Of a DNA stretch of 11,888 bases, positions 1 to 7,658 are shown piece by piece. The DNA comes from an uncultured Phycisphaerales bacterium. GTDB lineage: Bacteria > Planctomycetota > Phycisphaerae > Sedimentisphaerales > Anaerobacaceae. The notes below the pieces were generated by a model. The model searched no databases. It was not told the DNA's origin and saw only the letters and a list, made by a program, of their open reading frames with translations. How positions within the stretch are numbered: position 1 is the stretch's first letter; each line of letters opens with the position of its first letter. The translations under genes and the position numbers were made by a program. Location of the stretch: the NCBI GenBank assembly GCA_937868145.1, contig CALMMH010000572.1, positions 1 through 11,888 of the forward strand, given 5' to 3'.

Positions 1-495
1 GTACTGAGCGGCGGCGCCTACGTGCCGGCGGCGTTCACGAATGTGGCGCTAGCCGATTCGTCGTGGGCCTCGTCGGCGGAGTGGACGCGCCAGGTTCAGC
101 AAGTGATCGCCAACGATTGGCTAGGCTTCGGTGAGTCGCTTGTCGGCGCGCCGGTGAACAATCGCCTCATTCGCGTGGACGCGACGGTGGTTCTGCGCGA
201 CTCGAAATTCCTCGTTTCGACGCGGGAACTCGACCTCGTGATCCAAGCCGCGCTCAAGGCGTACTTCGACGATCGGCCGGATTGGTACGTCTGGAAGCTC
301 TCGCAAATTCGCGCCGTCATCGCACGCGCGGACCGGCGGATCCAGACATGCCGGCTCGCTGCGGTGTACGAGCACGCGACGGGAAGCGTCATCGCCGAGC
401 CGTCTCTTCCCGTGGCCACAACGGCGGGCATCCAGCCGACGCACTACTGGCTTCCAGAGAACGCCGCACTCCTCACCTATGAGGCTCCGACCTAA
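1..495 (+). CDS. Baseplate J-like protein, C-terminal part (partial at 5' end)
   Basis: The reading frame is open from base 1 to the TAA at 493-495, so the gene most likely begins upstream; GTG at 22 would be the first conventional start inside the window, but nothing marks it as real. The product resembles the C-terminal half of the complete J-like protein encoded at 6489-7658. Both have an N-V...DSS...SA stretch (bases 40-72 here, DSS at 7236-7244 there), a V/L-GAP motif, then D-A-T-V (178-189; 7356-7367) followed exactly 28 residues later by Tyr-Phe (262-267; 7440-7445). Over those 30 residues I count 11 identities without a gap. J-like proteins link wedges in the baseplate of contractile tails. 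A position upstream of the tape measure gene is unusual for J, so this may be a second, divergent J-like component or another tail protein sharing the fold. The stop overlaps the next start (TAATG). Confidence 0.6.
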   Translation, partial: VLSGGAYVPAAFTNVALADSSWASSAEWTRQVQQVIANDWLGFGESLVGAPVNNRLIRVDATVVLRDSKFLVSTRELDLVIQAALKAYFDDRPDWYVWKLSQIRAVIARADRRIQTCRLAAVYEHATGSVIAEPSLPVATTAGIQPTHYWLPENAALLTYEAPT

Positions 496-2387
496 TGGGA
501 GACGTCACATACCGCGTAGTGACAGAGCTCTCCCTCAAAGGGGACTTCGGCTCGAAGGCGGGACAAGGAGCCAAGGAGGCGGACAAGCTCTCGCAGAATC
601 TGGCGGGCGCGAAGGCGCACCTCGGCGGCCTCGCGTCCAACATGGGAGACTTCGCCGGGAAGGTCACCGGGGCATTTACCGGCGCGGTCGAGCAAGTCGG
701 GTCGCTCGCATTGGGCTTCGCCAAGCTCGGAATCGGCGGCGGCCTCGCGGCGGCGACCTATGGCGTGGCGGTGCTAAATCGAGGACTAGAAGATACGCGG
801 ATCTCAATCGCGGCGGTGCTGAACGCGAACGGCGCAACGAGCGGCATGGGGCAAGCGCTTGGACAGTCGGCGGCGCTCATGTCGCAGATGCGCAAAGACG
901 CGGCCGATCTCCCCGGCGAGTTCAAAGACCTCAAAGATATTTTTACGCTCGGACTCAATCCGGCAATGAAAGCGGGGCTCGACCCGCAAAAGTTCAGCGG
1001 GATGGCGGCCAAAGCAATGGCGGCGGCGGCGGCCACTGAGATGAACATGCCGCAAGCGTCGCGCGAATTCGCGCAACTGCTCCAAGGGCGCGCCGGTACG
1101 CACAACGTATTCGGGACGCAGCTCGGTATCGGGAAGGAACTGAACCAGCAATCGGCCGGCGACCGCGTGAAGACTATCGAAACGGCGCTCAACAAATTCG
1201 CGCCGGCGATCGAAATCTTCAAGACGTCTTTTTCGGCGATCTCGTCGACGCTGATCGATAACGCGAAGATGATCCTCGGCACGGCAACGCTTCCGCTCTT
1301 CAATCGCGTCAAAGCGACAATGAGCGAGGCGAACGAGTGGTTCGAAAAACACGGGACGAGCGCGCGCGAGATGGCGGACAGCTTCGGTGTCCACTTGGCC
1401 CACGCGTGGGAAAAGGGGGTAGCGATCGTCAAAGACTGGTACCCCGCGATCCGCGATTTCGTGATGGACGCGAAAATGCGCATTGAGTCCATTTGGGACC
1501 GCATTGGACCGGGCATCGAAAAAGCCGCTGGCGCGCTGAAAGACGCGCTTTCGAATGGAACGGCGCTCGACAAAATCGAGAGCATCCTGAAACTCTACGG
1601 CGTCGCGAAGGTCGGCGGGATGGGTGTCGGGCTCGCGAAGCCACTGATTGGCGCGGCGGGAAACCTCGGCGGCGCGGTGGGCTTCATGGGCGGCGGCGCA
1701 GCGGCGGCGGGGCCAGCTGGCGCGGCGGCTAGCGTCGGAATGATGTTCGACCTAGCGCTCGCTGCGGGCGTGGCGGCGGGCCAGTTGTCGGCGCTCACGG
1801 ACGTCAATTCGAAGTACCACGCAAAGGCGGTAGCCACACAGACGAAGCTCGACAACGAACTCGCGAAGCTATCGGGCACGGTGTCCGTGTCTCTGATCCC
1901 CGCGCTCGAATGGTGGGGCGTCAACACGGTCAAAGTGGGGACCGAATTCATTACGGTTTTCAATGACCTCCTCGGCCCGATGGACCTCGTTCGCCAGGCC
2001 TTCAACCACATTTCGATCGCTGGGTTCAAGGCGGGCGATGCTCTGATGTCTTTGAGGCCGAAGGAGATGGCGGAACGCCTGAGGTTCAAGGCGCCAGACG
2101 ATCCGAATAAAGCGCCACTCCCATTCGATGCGCAGACGAAGCGCGGCGCGATCGAGATCATGGCATCGGGCGCAAAAGAAATGATGAAGGACACGCTGAT
2201 GCAGAAGCCGAAAACCGGCGCCGGTGGCGGCGGCGGCGGCACATCGATCCAAAAAGTCGAGATCGTGGTCAACTCGAATCAGGACCCGAGCCGCATCGCG
2301 CGGCGGGTGAAAGACGTGCTGGCGGAGATTGGGCGCAACCCGACGTCGAGCCGCTACGTCAACAACTACACCTCCGGGAATCGCTGA
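495..2387 (+). CDS. Tail tape measure protein
   Basis: This 630-residue protein has the hallmarks of a phage tape measure: it is the longest complete gene of the cluster, lies just before the hub genes, is rich in Ala, Gly, Lys and helix-forming stretches, and carries hydrophobic Gly/Ala-rich segments at about residues 55-95 and 370-430 that could insert into a membrane or line the DNA channel. A Gly linker (about 578-584) precedes a short beta/helix tail with a VEIVVNSNQDP-type sequence ending the protein, a form often seen at tape measure C-termini. The protein would extend inside the tail tube, fix tail length during assembly and be released on infection. Using the rule of thumb of about 0.15 nm per residue, the tail would be of the order of 90-100 nm. 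ATG at 495 overlaps the preceding stop; the TGA at 2385-2387 directly abuts the next GTG. No family-specific domain boundaries could be assigned by eye. Confidence 0.85.
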   Translation: MGDVTYRVVTELSLKGDFGSKAGQGAKEADKLSQNLAGAKAHLGGLASNMGDFAGKVTGAFTGAVEQVGSLALGFAKLGIGGGLAAATYGVAVLNRGLEDTRISIAAVLNANGATSGMGQALGQSAALMSQMRKDAADLPGEFKDLKDIFTLGLNPAMKAGLDPQKFSGMAAKAMAAAAATEMNMPQASREFAQLLQGRAGTHNVFGTQLGIGKELNQQSAGDRVKTIETALNKFAPAIEIFKTSFSAISSTLIDNAKMILGTATLPLFNRVKATMSEANEWFEKHGTSAREMADSFGVHLAHAWEKGVAIVKDWYPAIRDFVMDAKMRIESIWDRIGPGIEKAAGALKDALSNGTALDKIESILKLYGVAKVGGMGVGLAKPLIGAAGNLGGAVGFMGGGAAAAGPAGAAASVGMMFDLALAAGVAAGQLSALTDVNSKYHAKAVATQTKLDNELAKLSGTVSVSLIPALEWWGVNTVKVGTEFITVFNDLLGPMDLVRQAFNHISIAGFKAGDALMSLRPKEMAERLRFKAPDDPNKAPLPFDAQTKRGAIEIMASGAKEMMKDTLMQKPKTGAGGGGGGTSIQKVEIVVNSNQDPSRIARRVKDVLAEIGRNPTSSRYVNNYTSGNR

Positions 2388-3425
2388 GTGTCCGTTCCGA
2401 AGGACTGGACGATCACCGAGGTAGGCGGGCAAAAGCGCTCGATCACGCTCTCGGGATGGAGCGCGCCGCATGGGCGGCCGCGCCAGGGCCCAATGGTAGA
2501 GGATGCCGTCGAGGCGCGCGACTCCGAGACGTACTACCCATGGAACGACGAACCAACACGCCACGTGTTCGGCAAGCGGTACGACGATTGGACACTGAAC
2601 GGGCGCCTTCGCGATAAGGATCTCGGCGCGAATCAGGCGAACGTCAAGATCGCGCTTCTTCAATCGATGGTGACGAGCGAGGTCGTCGTGCGTTGGGGCG
2701 ATGTCGTCGGCGGCGTCGGGCTGCTCAAGAAGGTCAAGCCGGGGCGCGAGAGCGAAGCTGAAGTCACGTACGAACTCACGATCCGGATCTCGAGGAACGA
2801 ATACGAGAAGCGGATCCAGCGACAAGTAGCACCGCCGAGCATCCGGGATTTGACCGACAAGATGGTGCTCGCGCTCTCTGACCGCTGGACGTTCCTCACA
2901 ATCACACCGGAGCTCGAACTCTCGGTGGACTTCTTGGAGTTCCTCGACGACTTGCTCTCCGACCTCAATCAGGTCACGGCCACGCTGGTGCGCTTCGCGA
3001 ACGAACTCGACAACGCAGAGCAGCGCACGGCCAAGCTTTTCAATCGCATCCGGGCGTCGGTGGGGCAGGCGCAAACGGCGCTGACGACGCTGCAAATCAC
3101 GGTGAACTCGATCCCCTTCGACTTTCAGGTCGCACGGACCGGCGCGCAATCGGCGGTCGCGTGGGCGGCGGCTCGCGCTCAGGCCGATCTCGACATGCTC
3201 GTCTTGTCCGCGCTCCTCGCCGAGACGGACCGGCGCGCCGAAATCGAAGTGCTCGGCCAGAATGCGACCACCCACCGCGCGCAGTCGGGCGACACGTGGG
3301 ATTCGCTCTCGACGCGCTTCTACGGTGGGCCATCGGGAGCGGACAGGCTTCGCCAGGCGAATCGCGCGCGCTACGGAACGCAACCCGAGCCGGGCCAGGC
3401 GATCCAAATTCCGTTGGACTCATGA
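2388..3425 (+). CDS. LysM-containing baseplate/hub adaptor protein
   Basis: The 345-residue product has a beta-rich N-terminal region (residues 1-140), a helical middle rich in Asp, Leu and Ala (about 150-280), and a C-terminal LysM-like segment (about 294-344) with a HRAQSGDTWDSLS start, a helix and a closing QIQIP-type strand. Proteins with this plan, such as T4 gp53 and the LysM adaptors of contractile injection systems, sit between tube end, hub and wedges; in phages the LysM fold often serves protein-protein contacts rather than peptidoglycan binding. The start is GTG at 2388, adjoining the tape measure stop; the reading is conserved in style right from MSVPKDWTITEVGG, so a later start is unlikely. 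Its TGA (3423-3425) overlaps the next ATG (3422), the first of several ATGA junctions. The N-terminal region resembles phage proteins of the DNA circularisation/tail adaptor type only loosely; that part of the assignment is weak. Confidence 0.7.
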   Translation: MSVPKDWTITEVGGQKRSITLSGWSAPHGRPRQGPMVEDAVEARDSETYYPWNDEPTRHVFGKRYDDWTLNGRLRDKDLGANQANVKIALLQSMVTSEVVVRWGDVVGGVGLLKKVKPGRESEAEVTYELTIRISRNEYEKRIQRQVAPPSIRDLTDKMVLALSDRWTFLTITPELELSVDFLEFLDDLLSDLNQVTATLVRFANELDNAEQRTAKLFNRIRASVGQAQTALTTLQITVNSIPFDFQVARTGAQSAVAWAAARAQADLDMLVLSALLAETDRRAEIEVLGQNATTHRAQSGDTWDSLSTRFYGGPSGADRLRQANRARYGTQPEPGQAIQIPLDS

Positions 3426-4831
3426 TCTACCGCCCGATGCACTACGCTGAGCTGACCGTCCCGCTCTTCGGAGCCACGGCGGCGAAGCAGGAGCAAATGA
3501 GGGACGATGGCGCGATCGATGTTCCGATCCGCGTCCACACCGCTTCGCTCACGCGGAACGATCACAACCACGCTGACGAGCTGAAGCTGAGCGTAGAGTA
3601 CCGCGATGCGGGTGTCGACCCGCGGCAGCTCACGTCGAGCCGGGTGCGCTACTGGGCGGGCAACGCGGCGGAGGATGGCTCGTGGGCTCCGACGAGGGAC
3701 AATCTCCGCTTTGTTGGGATCCAATCGCACTCCGGGCGCGCCGCGGACGAGGGGACCGGGCTGACGGTCTCGCTCGACTTCATCGATTACACGTCATTCT
3801 TCCTGCGACAGAAAAACTTCCCAGCGGAGGGCATCCCGTCGCTCTCCGACACGCTCGAGGACGCGTGGCGCAAGATATGCGACCACGTGGGCTATTTCGA
3901 CGTCGCCTCGCAAAAGATCGTCTCGTCGGTGGCGGACCTTCGCGATTCGATTCGGCTCGAAGACGTGAGCCCAGCCACCACGCTGGGCGATGGCGCGGCG
4001 GCGCGCTTCCGGAAGCTCGGCAAGGTCCAGATTAAGCCAGGGTGCGACGCGTGGGGCGTGTGGTCGCACTGCTGTGGGATGCTCGGGCTAATCACCTTCA
4101 TGTTTCTCGATGAGGTGATCGTCACCACGGCAACGGACCTCTACACGGTGGGGGATCCGCCGGTCTTCACTCTGGGGCCCGGCGGAAACATCAACGGGTG
4201 GGCCGAGAGCACCGACACGAATCGAGAGCACAAGGGGATCGGGCTGACCTCGTTCGACCCGCTCACGAATACAACGCTCGAAGCCTTCTATCCGCTGCCG
4301 GGGGATTCGCGGCTCGTTGCCAAGCGCCCGCAAGGGAAGAAGAAGCGGAGCGCGCCGACCACGATTCAGAGCGAGAATTACGAGTTTTTCTCGGATCCGG
4401 GGATCACGGATCAGGATGCGCTAGAGCGGAAGGCGCAGCGTGTGTTCGAGGAGTACTCGCGGCAAACCCTGGAAGGCCAGTTCAAGACGGGAGAGCTCGA
4501 GCTCCAGACCCTCGCGAAACGACGCTTCGAAACGCTGGCTTTGCAGGCAGGCGATGCGATTCGGGTCGAGGTGGACAACGCGGACCGGCTGGCGCTGGCG
4601 GAGCGCCCCTCCGTTCAAGAGCGGATCGACTACCTCGTTGGCGCGCGGAGCTACACGCCGCAAATCGCGGAGCTCATCGCAAAGAACTTCGACTCCATGA
4701 AGGGTCTCAGCCAAACGTTTCACGTCCGGACGCTCGGTTGGCACTTGGAGACGAGTCCGGACGGTGGTACGTGCGAGATCACGATCATTTTCGTCAATCT
4801 GATCGATGTACTCGGGAGCACCGAAGAATGA
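3422..4831 (+). CDS. Baseplate hub protein, gpD-like
   Basis: From ATG at 3422 the product is 469 residues. An in-frame extension upstream to 3161 is rejected because it is Arg/Pro-rich and overlaps the preceding gene, while ATG 3422 makes an ATGA junction. The protein has the layout of the gpD/gp27-like hub: an N-terminal beta barrel with a VGIQSHSGRAADEG-type loop (about 100-112) and SLDFIDYTSFF strand, a middle region with W-x6-CC-x-M-LGLITFMF (about 205-222) typical of the hub domain, and a long charged helix near 331-350 (DALERKAQRVFEEYSRQ). gpD-like hubs form the trimer that joins the tail tube to the spike. The adjoining LysM adaptor and spike genes support this. A KKKR run at about residues 303-306 is probably a surface loop. 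No lysozyme or other catalytic domain is visible, unlike T4 gp5. Confidence 0.75.
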   Translation: MIYRPMHYAELTVPLFGATAAKQEQMRDDGAIDVPIRVHTASLTRNDHNHADELKLSVEYRDAGVDPRQLTSSRVRYWAGNAAEDGSWAPTRDNLRFVGIQSHSGRAADEGTGLTVSLDFIDYTSFFLRQKNFPAEGIPSLSDTLEDAWRKICDHVGYFDVASQKIVSSVADLRDSIRLEDVSPATTLGDGAAARFRKLGKVQIKPGCDAWGVWSHCCGMLGLITFMFLDEVIVTTATDLYTVGDPPVFTLGPGGNINGWAESTDTNREHKGIGLTSFDPLTNTTLEAFYPLPGDSRLVAKRPQGKKKRSAPTTIQSENYEFFSDPGITDQDALERKAQRVFEEYSRQTLEGQFKTGELELQTLAKRRFETLALQAGDAIRVEVDNADRLALAERPSVQERIDYLVGARSYTPQIAELIAKNFDSMKGLSQTFHVRTLGWHLETSPDGGTCEITIIFVNLIDVLGSTEE

Positions 4832-5622
4832 GCCGCGAGGGCACGGACAGCGACATTCTCCCGCCGGCGGCGCCGAGCTACATCGAGCGCGGGACGGTCG
4901 GTTGGTCCGATTCCGATCAGTGGTACGAGAAGGGCGACGGTTCGAACGACGGAACGCTTCTTGTTCGGGTCACGCTCTACATCGGGCGAAACCAAGCGAA
5001 GCGGCCGCGCGCGGGTGTGGCTGACGGCTACCAAATTGTTTGCCAGATCGGCATCACTCCCTACCGGATTCCGCCGAAGGGCACGCAAGTCGTAATCGCC
5101 ATCCCAGGCGGTGATCACGAGACGCACGGAAACGGCGTCATCATCGCGACAATCGAGCCGAATCCGACGATCCAACTAGAGGAAGATCGCGTGGTTATGG
5201 ACTTCGGTGCAGACACGCACGTGGTGATCAAGGGGAAGAGCGTGACCCTTCAGGATACGCTCTCGCCAGCATGCTGGATTAGCACGGGGACGCCTCGAAG
5301 CGGCGGACCGCGAGGGATCTCACTTCTCAGTGAAGCGGGGGCAGGGTTCCGTGTCGAGGGCGCGAACGCGGGTGGGTTCGCAACGGGCAGCGGCGGGATC
5401 AAGAGTCTCCTACAGTTGTCTCCGACGGAGGCGACGTTGACATTGGTCGGGATCGGCGTCGTCACGTGGAAGACTGGCGGGTGCATGGTCTTCGCGAATG
5501 AGCCGCTGCCGATCAAAGCGCCGATGGTCCTCTGCGGCCCGGCGGCGGCCGCTGGGAACGCGCTGCTCTTCTTGCTGTCGGGCGTGCCGACTCGCTCGAC
5601 AACCTGTTTCGGGAGCCCGTAG
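4828..5622 (+). CDS. Baseplate spike protein, gpV-like (OB-fold plus beta-helix)
   Basis: The 264-residue product starts at ATG 4828, overlapping the hub stop (ATGA); a longer in-frame reading back to 4198 is discarded as Arg-rich shadow of the hub gene. Residues about 40-115 look like the OB-fold of baseplate assembly protein V: strand-rich, with PYRIPPKGTQVVIAIPGGD resembling the 'P-x-G-x-x-V-x-V-x-x-P' turn common to phage spike OB domains. Residues about 120-230 contain short beta repeats with VVMDFGADTHVVIKGKSVTL-like rungs, as in the trimeric beta-helix of spikes. The C-terminus (about 219-264) is hydrophobic and carries three of the five cysteines (C219, C236, C260). Spike trimers cap the tube and pierce the outer membrane. 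I see no metal-binding HxH tip motif of the P2 type. Stop is TAG at 5620-5622; the Pro-rich microprotein follows five bases later. Confidence 0.7.
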   Translation: MSREGTDSDILPPAAPSYIERGTVGWSDSDQWYEKGDGSNDGTLLVRVTLYIGRNQAKRPRAGVADGYQIVCQIGITPYRIPPKGTQVVIAIPGGDHETHGNGVIIATIEPNPTIQLEEDRVVMDFGADTHVVIKGKSVTLQDTLSPACWISTGTPRSGGPRGISLLSEAGAGFRVEGANAGGFATGSGGIKSLLQLSPTEATLTLVGIGVVTWKTGGCMVFANEPLPIKAPMVLCGPAAAAGNALLFLLSGVPTRSTTCFGSP

Positions 5623-5626
5623 GGAC

Positions 5627-5752
5627 GTGTCGCAATGCAACATCCCGTCGTCCATTCTCCCGCCATTTTCTCTTCCTGGGCTACCGGGGTTCCCGACCAT
5701 CGGATTGCCGGTCATCACGCTCGCATTCACTATCCCTTGTCCTCTCGATTGA
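5627..5752 (+). CDS. Small proline-rich Cys-flanked protein, unknown function
   Basis: A 41-residue reading frame from GTG (5627-5629) to TGA (5750-5752) fills the gap between spike and wedge genes. Nine of 41 residues are proline, alternating with Leu, Phe, Ile and Gly in a P-x-x-P-like rhythm; Cys lies near each end (C4 and C38), and the C-terminus is CPLD. Such regular composition is unlikely for non-coding DNA and the position next to the spike suggests a small baseplate or spike-associated part, but this is inference. A purine stretch GGGAG at 5611-5615 could serve as ribosome-binding site about 11 bases ahead of the GTG. A competing frame, ATG 5635 to TGA 5758-5760, also gives 41 residues and would form an ATGA overlap with the next gene; it is less regular in composition (many His, Ser, Arg) and has lower third-position GC (23/41 against 26/41), so I prefer the GTG frame, not firmly. 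Confidence 0.5.
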   Translation: MSQCNIPSSILPPFSLPGLPGFPTIGLPVITLAFTIPCPLD

Positions 5753-5756
5753 TCCG

Positions 5757-6485
5757 ATGACGATCGCGCTCACCTCGATCACGGTCCGTCACGAGCGCCG
5801 TCTGCGGCTGGGCTTTTCCAATTTGCTCGCGGCTGGGGCGTTCACGTCCACGGCGTTCTACACGGTGACAAGCCTCGACGATGGCGGAGCCGCGCCGGCG
5901 GTGTCGGCGGCGATCGTGGTGTCTGGCTCGCCGAACTTTGTAGAACTCTCGCTCGCGGACGACTTGGCGCAAGATGCAAGCTTTTCGATCGCGGCGGTAG
6001 CGGTGCCGGCGGTGGACGCATCGGTCACTCCGCCGGGAAGCGCGCTCACGTTCCGCACGGGGCGGCCGGCGCTGCAGCCAAACGAAGAACTTCCGGGGGA
6101 CGACATCCGAGCGCTGATCTACGGTGTGGATCTCGTCTTCGACGGGAGCGATTACGTGGAGACGGCGGACGGCGATCTCGCCACGGTCTCAGGCCAGGCG
6201 AACGCGGAGGCGGCGGTGCAGCGGCGCTGCATGTCTGACGGGCTGCCGTGGGCTCCGGCGTACGGGGCGCATCCTCGCCGATACGTGGACGGCGCCCGCG
6301 GCGCGATCGCGGAGCTGAAGGGCGCTCTGGTGCGGGAGACGTTGAACGATGATCGTGTGGACGCTTGCACTGTTGACATTGTGGACGACGACACGCACCC
6401 CGAGCGGACCACGTTCGTCATCAACGCGACGCTGAAGGGGGCCGTAGCGCCTACCCCGGTCAGTGTCACACTACGGACGGGCTGA
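5757..6485 (+). CDS. Baseplate wedge protein, gp25/gpW-like with N-terminal beta domain
   Basis: The 242-residue product is about twice as long as ordinary gp25/gpW proteins. Residues about 114-240 match that family: D-I-R-x-L-x-Y-G-V-D-L-V-F start, the 'ETADGDLATVSGQANAEAAVQRR' region (hydrophilic turn, then a helix), a G-LPW-P-YG segment, and a closing helix-strand pair ending in a VxVTL strand. gp25-like proteins initiate wedge assembly and help start sheath polymerisation. Residues about 4-105 form an extra beta-sandwich-like domain (alternating strands, FTSTAFYTVTSLDDGG, ending FRTGRP) reminiscent of Ig/fibronectin-like folds attached to virion proteins. The ATG at 5757 sits four bases after the preceding stop; no clear Shine-Dalgarno is visible, so translational coupling is likely. 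TGA at 6483-6485 is three bases from the next start. Confidence 0.7.
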   Translation: MTIALTSITVRHERRLRLGFSNLLAAGAFTSTAFYTVTSLDDGGAAPAVSAAIVVSGSPNFVELSLADDLAQDASFSIAAVAVPAVDASVTPPGSALTFRTGRPALQPNEELPGDDIRALIYGVDLVFDGSDYVETADGDLATVSGQANAEAAVQRRCMSDGLPWAPAYGAHPRRYVDGARGAIAELKGALVRETLNDDRVDACTVDIVDDDTHPERTTFVINATLKGAVAPTPVSVTLRTG

Positions 6486-6488
6486 CCC

Positions 6489-7658
6489 ATGCCGAGCGCG
6501 CTCCCTCTTCCGACGATCGAAGAATTGGAGCGAGCTTTCCACGATGGGGCCAAGTCCCTCGACAAGCGCTCCGACGGGCGTGTCGGAGCGGTGTTCGACC
6601 ACTTCGCCGGGCTCGGTGCGATGTTCTTCGCGCGCGAGGCTCAGGCCGATCAGGATCTCTTTCGCGCGACGTACTTCGAACACGCGGACGGGGCCGACCT
6701 TACGGAGCTCGTCCAAGTGCGGGACGGGATCGCCAGGCTCCAAGATGCCTACGGCACGGGGACGGCGTTTATCTCGCGAGCCTCGGCGGCAGCGGGCGCG
6801 GGGACGGTTTGGGCGGGGACGCGGTTCGTTCTCACGGCGTCGGCAAGCGGTGAGCGGCGTGTGTATGCCTGCACAACCGACACGGCGATCGGCGCAACTC
6901 CGCTTGCTTCCACGATTCCCGTGCGCGCGGCCATCCCAGGGCGCGAAGGGGCCATCGACGCGGACACGTCGCGCAACCTCCGGCGGACCATCGACGATCC
7001 GCTGTGGGACACGTCTTGGAGCTTCGACTCCGTCGCTTGCGATGAGGGAACCACGTTCGAGCCGGCGGACCCGTTCCGCGCTCGAGTGCGGCAAACGCGG
7101 AAGGACGCGCGCGCCGGCTACCGAAAGAGCATCATCGATGCGGCGATCGCGGTCGGGGCGGCGAACGTGGCGCTCTTCGCCGGCGACTACGCGGGCGCGG
7201 CGTACGATCACGGGCTGAACGTATGCTATGTGGGCGATTCGAGCTACGTCGGTTCGGCCGCGCTCGTCGGCGACGTGCTGATCGCGCTCGAGTCATGGCG
7301 GGTGCTCGGCGCCCCGATCCAAGTGCTGCCGATGGCATCGGGCGTTCTGTCGATTGACGCAACGGTGCGGCTTTGGAGTGACCCTGGCGGGCTTCCGGTC
7401 GTCGAGCTTCGAAGTGCTCTCACCTCGGCGCTCGTGAACTACTTTGGCGGGCGCGAAGGCGGGTTCGCCTACCGACTAGATGCTATGGCGGGCGCGATGA
7501 CGGCGGTCGCTCCGCGCTACGTCCAGTCCGTCGTGTGGACCACACCATCGTCTGACCTCGCGGTGACGACGGGCTCGCCGCCTCAATTCCCGGCGACGCT
7601 GACCAAATGGCGCGTCGGTGCGGGTGACGTGAAGCTCGCCTTTTTGGGGCCCGAATGA
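6489..7658 (+). CDS. Baseplate J-like protein
   Basis: The 389-residue protein fits the J/gp6-like family by content and by its place between W-like and I-like genes. An N-terminal helical region (residues 1-95, with GADLTELVQVRDGIARL) leads to a beta domain containing the WAGTRFVLTA strand (about 109-118; the family's 'ipaGT.f' turn), then RTIDDPLWD, a helical R-x-x-RKDARAGYRKSIIDAAI segment, and a C-terminal domain with GDSS (D250) and DATV (D290) followed by a YF 28 residues on. That last domain is shared with the partial protein at the left edge. J-like proteins interlock neighbouring wedges around the hub and carry the sheath-triggering change. The stop (7656-7658) overlaps the following ATG (7655), another ATGA junction. 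No start alternative is needed: ATG 6489 is three bases after the previous stop. Confidence 0.75.
   Translation: MPSALPLPTIEELERAFHDGAKSLDKRSDGRVGAVFDHFAGLGAMFFAREAQADQDLFRATYFEHADGADLTELVQVRDGIARLQDAYGTGTAFISRASAAAGAGTVWAGTRFVLTASASGERRVYACTTDTAIGATPLASTIPVRAAIPGREGAIDADTSRNLRRTIDDPLWDTSWSFDSVACDEGTTFEPADPFRARVRQTRKDARAGYRKSIIDAAIAVGAANVALFAGDYAGAAYDHGLNVCYVGDSSYVGSAALVGDVLIALESWRVLGAPIQVLPMASGVLSIDATVRLWSDPGGLPVVELRSALTSALVNYFGGREGGFAYRLDAMAGAMTAVAPRYVQSVVWTTPSSDLAVTTGSPPQFPATLTKWRVGAGDVKLAFLGPE

Noticed and set aside
2218..2245. GC-rich glycine-coding run in the tape measure as a possible simple-sequence repeat
   Set aside because: It is short and encodes a plain Gly linker; not a notable repeat.
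1869..3407. A 512-residue open frame on the minus strand opposite the tape measure and adaptor genes
   Set aside because: It is Arg, Pro and Ala rich without domain features and spans the junction of two well-supported plus-strand genes; this is typical of antisense frames in GC-rich coding DNA.
3161..3421. Upstream in-frame extension of the hub gene
   Set aside because: It overlaps the adaptor gene in another frame and is Arg/Pro-rich; ATG 3422 forms an ATGA junction and starts the recognisable protein.
3270..3425. LysM segment as evidence for a cell-wall hydrolase
   Set aside because: No catalytic domain is present, and LysM folds are standard parts of contractile-tail adaptors.
4198..4827. 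Upstream in-frame extension of the spike gene
   Set aside because: The segment is an Arg, Gly and His-rich out-of-frame reading of the hub gene; ATG 4828 gives the OB-fold protein and an ATGA junction.
5089..5140. DHETHGNG in the spike as a possible metalloprotease-like HExxH site
   Set aside because: The spacing does not match HExxH, and it falls in a loop of the predicted OB-fold domain.
6463..7218. A 251-residue plus-strand frame inside the J gene
   Set aside because: Ser/Arg-rich composition in an alternate frame of a well-supported gene.
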